Source: Cryoendolithus antarcticus (Eukaryota > Ascomycota > Dothideomycetes > Cladosporiales > Cladosporiaceae). Taken from it: 64,000 nucleotides of DNA. A program made the translations under genes and the position numbers. The notes below the pieces were generated by a model that was not told where the DNA came from, searched no databases, and saw only the letters and a program-made list of their open reading frames with translations. The stretch covers positions 1-64,000 of the forward strand of contig NAJO01000064.1 of assembly GCA_002077065.1 (NCBI GenBank). The letters are read 5' to 3'. This document shows, piece by piece, positions 63,301-64,000 of the stretch; position 1 is the stretch's first letter, and each line of letters opens with the position of its first letter.

Positions 63301-64000
63301 CTAGTTTTGCCCAACAAGCTCTTCAAGAGATGGGAAGTAAGCCACGCCTGCGAGTCTACCATCGCTTAGCAATGGATTGAAATAGTCGTTCATTGACGGC
63401 AGCTCAAGTTGTAGATCGAAGTCGTTCGATGCCGTGAGCGTGGCGAGGGACGGCAACATAGTGCTGCCGGTAACGTATTCGAATGGCGCATTCAGTGGCT
63501 GCAGTGGCTGCGATGAACGCGTCTGCACATTTCCGTGACCCCAGTGATTGCTGCTCTCTCGGACATGTACCGGAGGCTTGGTCTTTATTGGCTCGAGTGC
63601 CCAATCGAGTATGCCACGGCCTAGTACGATCGGCTGCGCATCGAGTTCGTCGTCGTTGAAGAAGTCGTACTCGTTCTGTAGCAACGAGTTGAAGGAGTCA
63701 CCGCGGTCAGGCAGCTTGGGCCGCTGCGGATGAGACAGTGGCATGCTATGTGATGGCTCTACGTGAGTGACTTGGTGAGACTTGCGCTCGATCAGTTGCT
63801 GGCCCTCGTGAGTCCGTGCGCGTAATAGACCAGCGGCCTGAGAAGGCTGTGGGCCTCGATCTGGCGGGGCAGGAAACACTGGAGGGCGTGCTGCCAGGCC
63901 ACTCTTGACGTACTTATCCGGGTAACGCTGGCGAAACCTGTCGCGCAGATCGGTCGGTTTTCTGCAATGCGGCCTAAATGCCTCGTCCTGCAGAATGAGT
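63301..64000 (-). CDS. Myb/SANT-like DNA-binding protein, C-terminal part (5' end outside window)
   Basis: The frame is open from the window edge at 64000 leftwards to the stop at 63301, about 230 residues. The first visible part, KPTDLRDRFRQRYPDKY, matches the end of the telobox-type Myb domain found in fungal TTAGGG-binding proteins (Tbf1/Teb1-like), where the TDLRDRFR helix contacts DNA. The rest is disordered, with an acidic patch (NEYDFFNDDELDAQ) that could be an activation region, and ends EELVGQN. A GTG at 63879 is not taken as a start because the frame continues with domain sequence upstream. Confidence 0.7.
   Translation of the reverse strand, partial: LILQDEAFRPHCRKPTDLRDRFRQRYPDKYVKSGLAARPPVFPAPPDRGPQPSQAAGLLRARTHEGQQLIERKSHQVTHVEPSHSMPLSHPQRPKLPDRGDSFNSLLQNEYDFFNDDELDAQPIVLGRGILDWALEPIKTKPPVHVRESSNHWGHGNVQTRSSQPLQPLNAPFEYVTGSTMLPSLATLTASNDFDLQLELPSMNDYFNPLLSDGRLAGVAYFPSLEELVGQN

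Noticed and set aside
1..64000. tRNA, rRNA, CRISPR array or complete transposon
   Set aside because: No cloverleaf with a T-loop consensus, no regular repeat-spacer array and no transposase or reverse transcriptase motif was seen by eye; a covariance-model scan would be needed to be certain about tRNAs.

Overview
This 64 kb window is nuclear DNA of a filamentous ascomycete (Pezizomycotina, probably Dothideomycetes). The evidence is compact genes with short introns (mostly 49-90 nt, GT donors, a CTRAC-like branch site, CAG/TAG acceptors), and a gene set typical of this group: a HET-domain gene, a DHA2 drug antiporter, a CFEM-like secreted protein, a tannase-family esterase, a sedolisin peptidase and many long disordered proteins. 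The class-level placement is inferred from resemblance, not from a search. I see no tRNA, rRNA, CRISPR array or intact transposon.

Layout, left to right. 1-5.8 kb: the 3' part of an alpha/beta hydrolase, then a protein whose N-terminus copies the histone H3 tail almost exactly, a disordered hypothetical gene, and a class II aldolase relic directly behind an MFS gene. 5.8-17 kb: MFS transporter, Hos2-type histone deacetylase, Mid2-like membrane protein, then housekeeping genes (lipoyl transferase LIP2 and RNase P/MRP subunit POP7 sharing a 41 bp divergent promoter, SNX3, phosphopantothenate-cysteine ligase CAB2). 17-30 kb: a disordered protein, a RING-like protein, tannase, proteasome RPN5, a malate/TDT-type transporter, D-lactate dehydrogenase DLD1. 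30-42 kb: a secreted multi-exon protein that joins a CFEM-like eight-cysteine domain to three CGxxGxSC repeats resembling alpha-factor-type pheromone cores, then CMS1, SLU7, two small or unknown genes, an ASH1-type histone methyltransferase and an NDUFA4-like mitochondrial protein. 42-48 kb: palmitoyltransferase ERF2, an F-box-like protein and an unknown protein. 48.5-52 kb: a patch of dead genes (secreted protein, HET domain). 52-64 kb: an SDR, PMT2, PRP21/SF3A1, a decayed sedolisin holding a 21-bp minisatellite, a Vps62-like protein and the C-terminal part of a Myb-like DNA-binding protein.

Two observations stand out. The first is the histone H3-tail mimic at 1023: 17 of the first 21 residues after Met match H3, fused to an unrelated helical body. 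The second is the CFEM-plus-repeat precursor at 30492-31820, a candidate pheromone or Kex2-type peptide precursor. A third theme crosses the window. Several accessory genes are interrupted by single in-frame stops, each explainable by one C-to-T or G-to-A change (CAA/CAG/CGA to stop, TGG to TGA), while the housekeeping genes are intact. This suggests RIP-like mutation or deamination decay limited to accessory genes.
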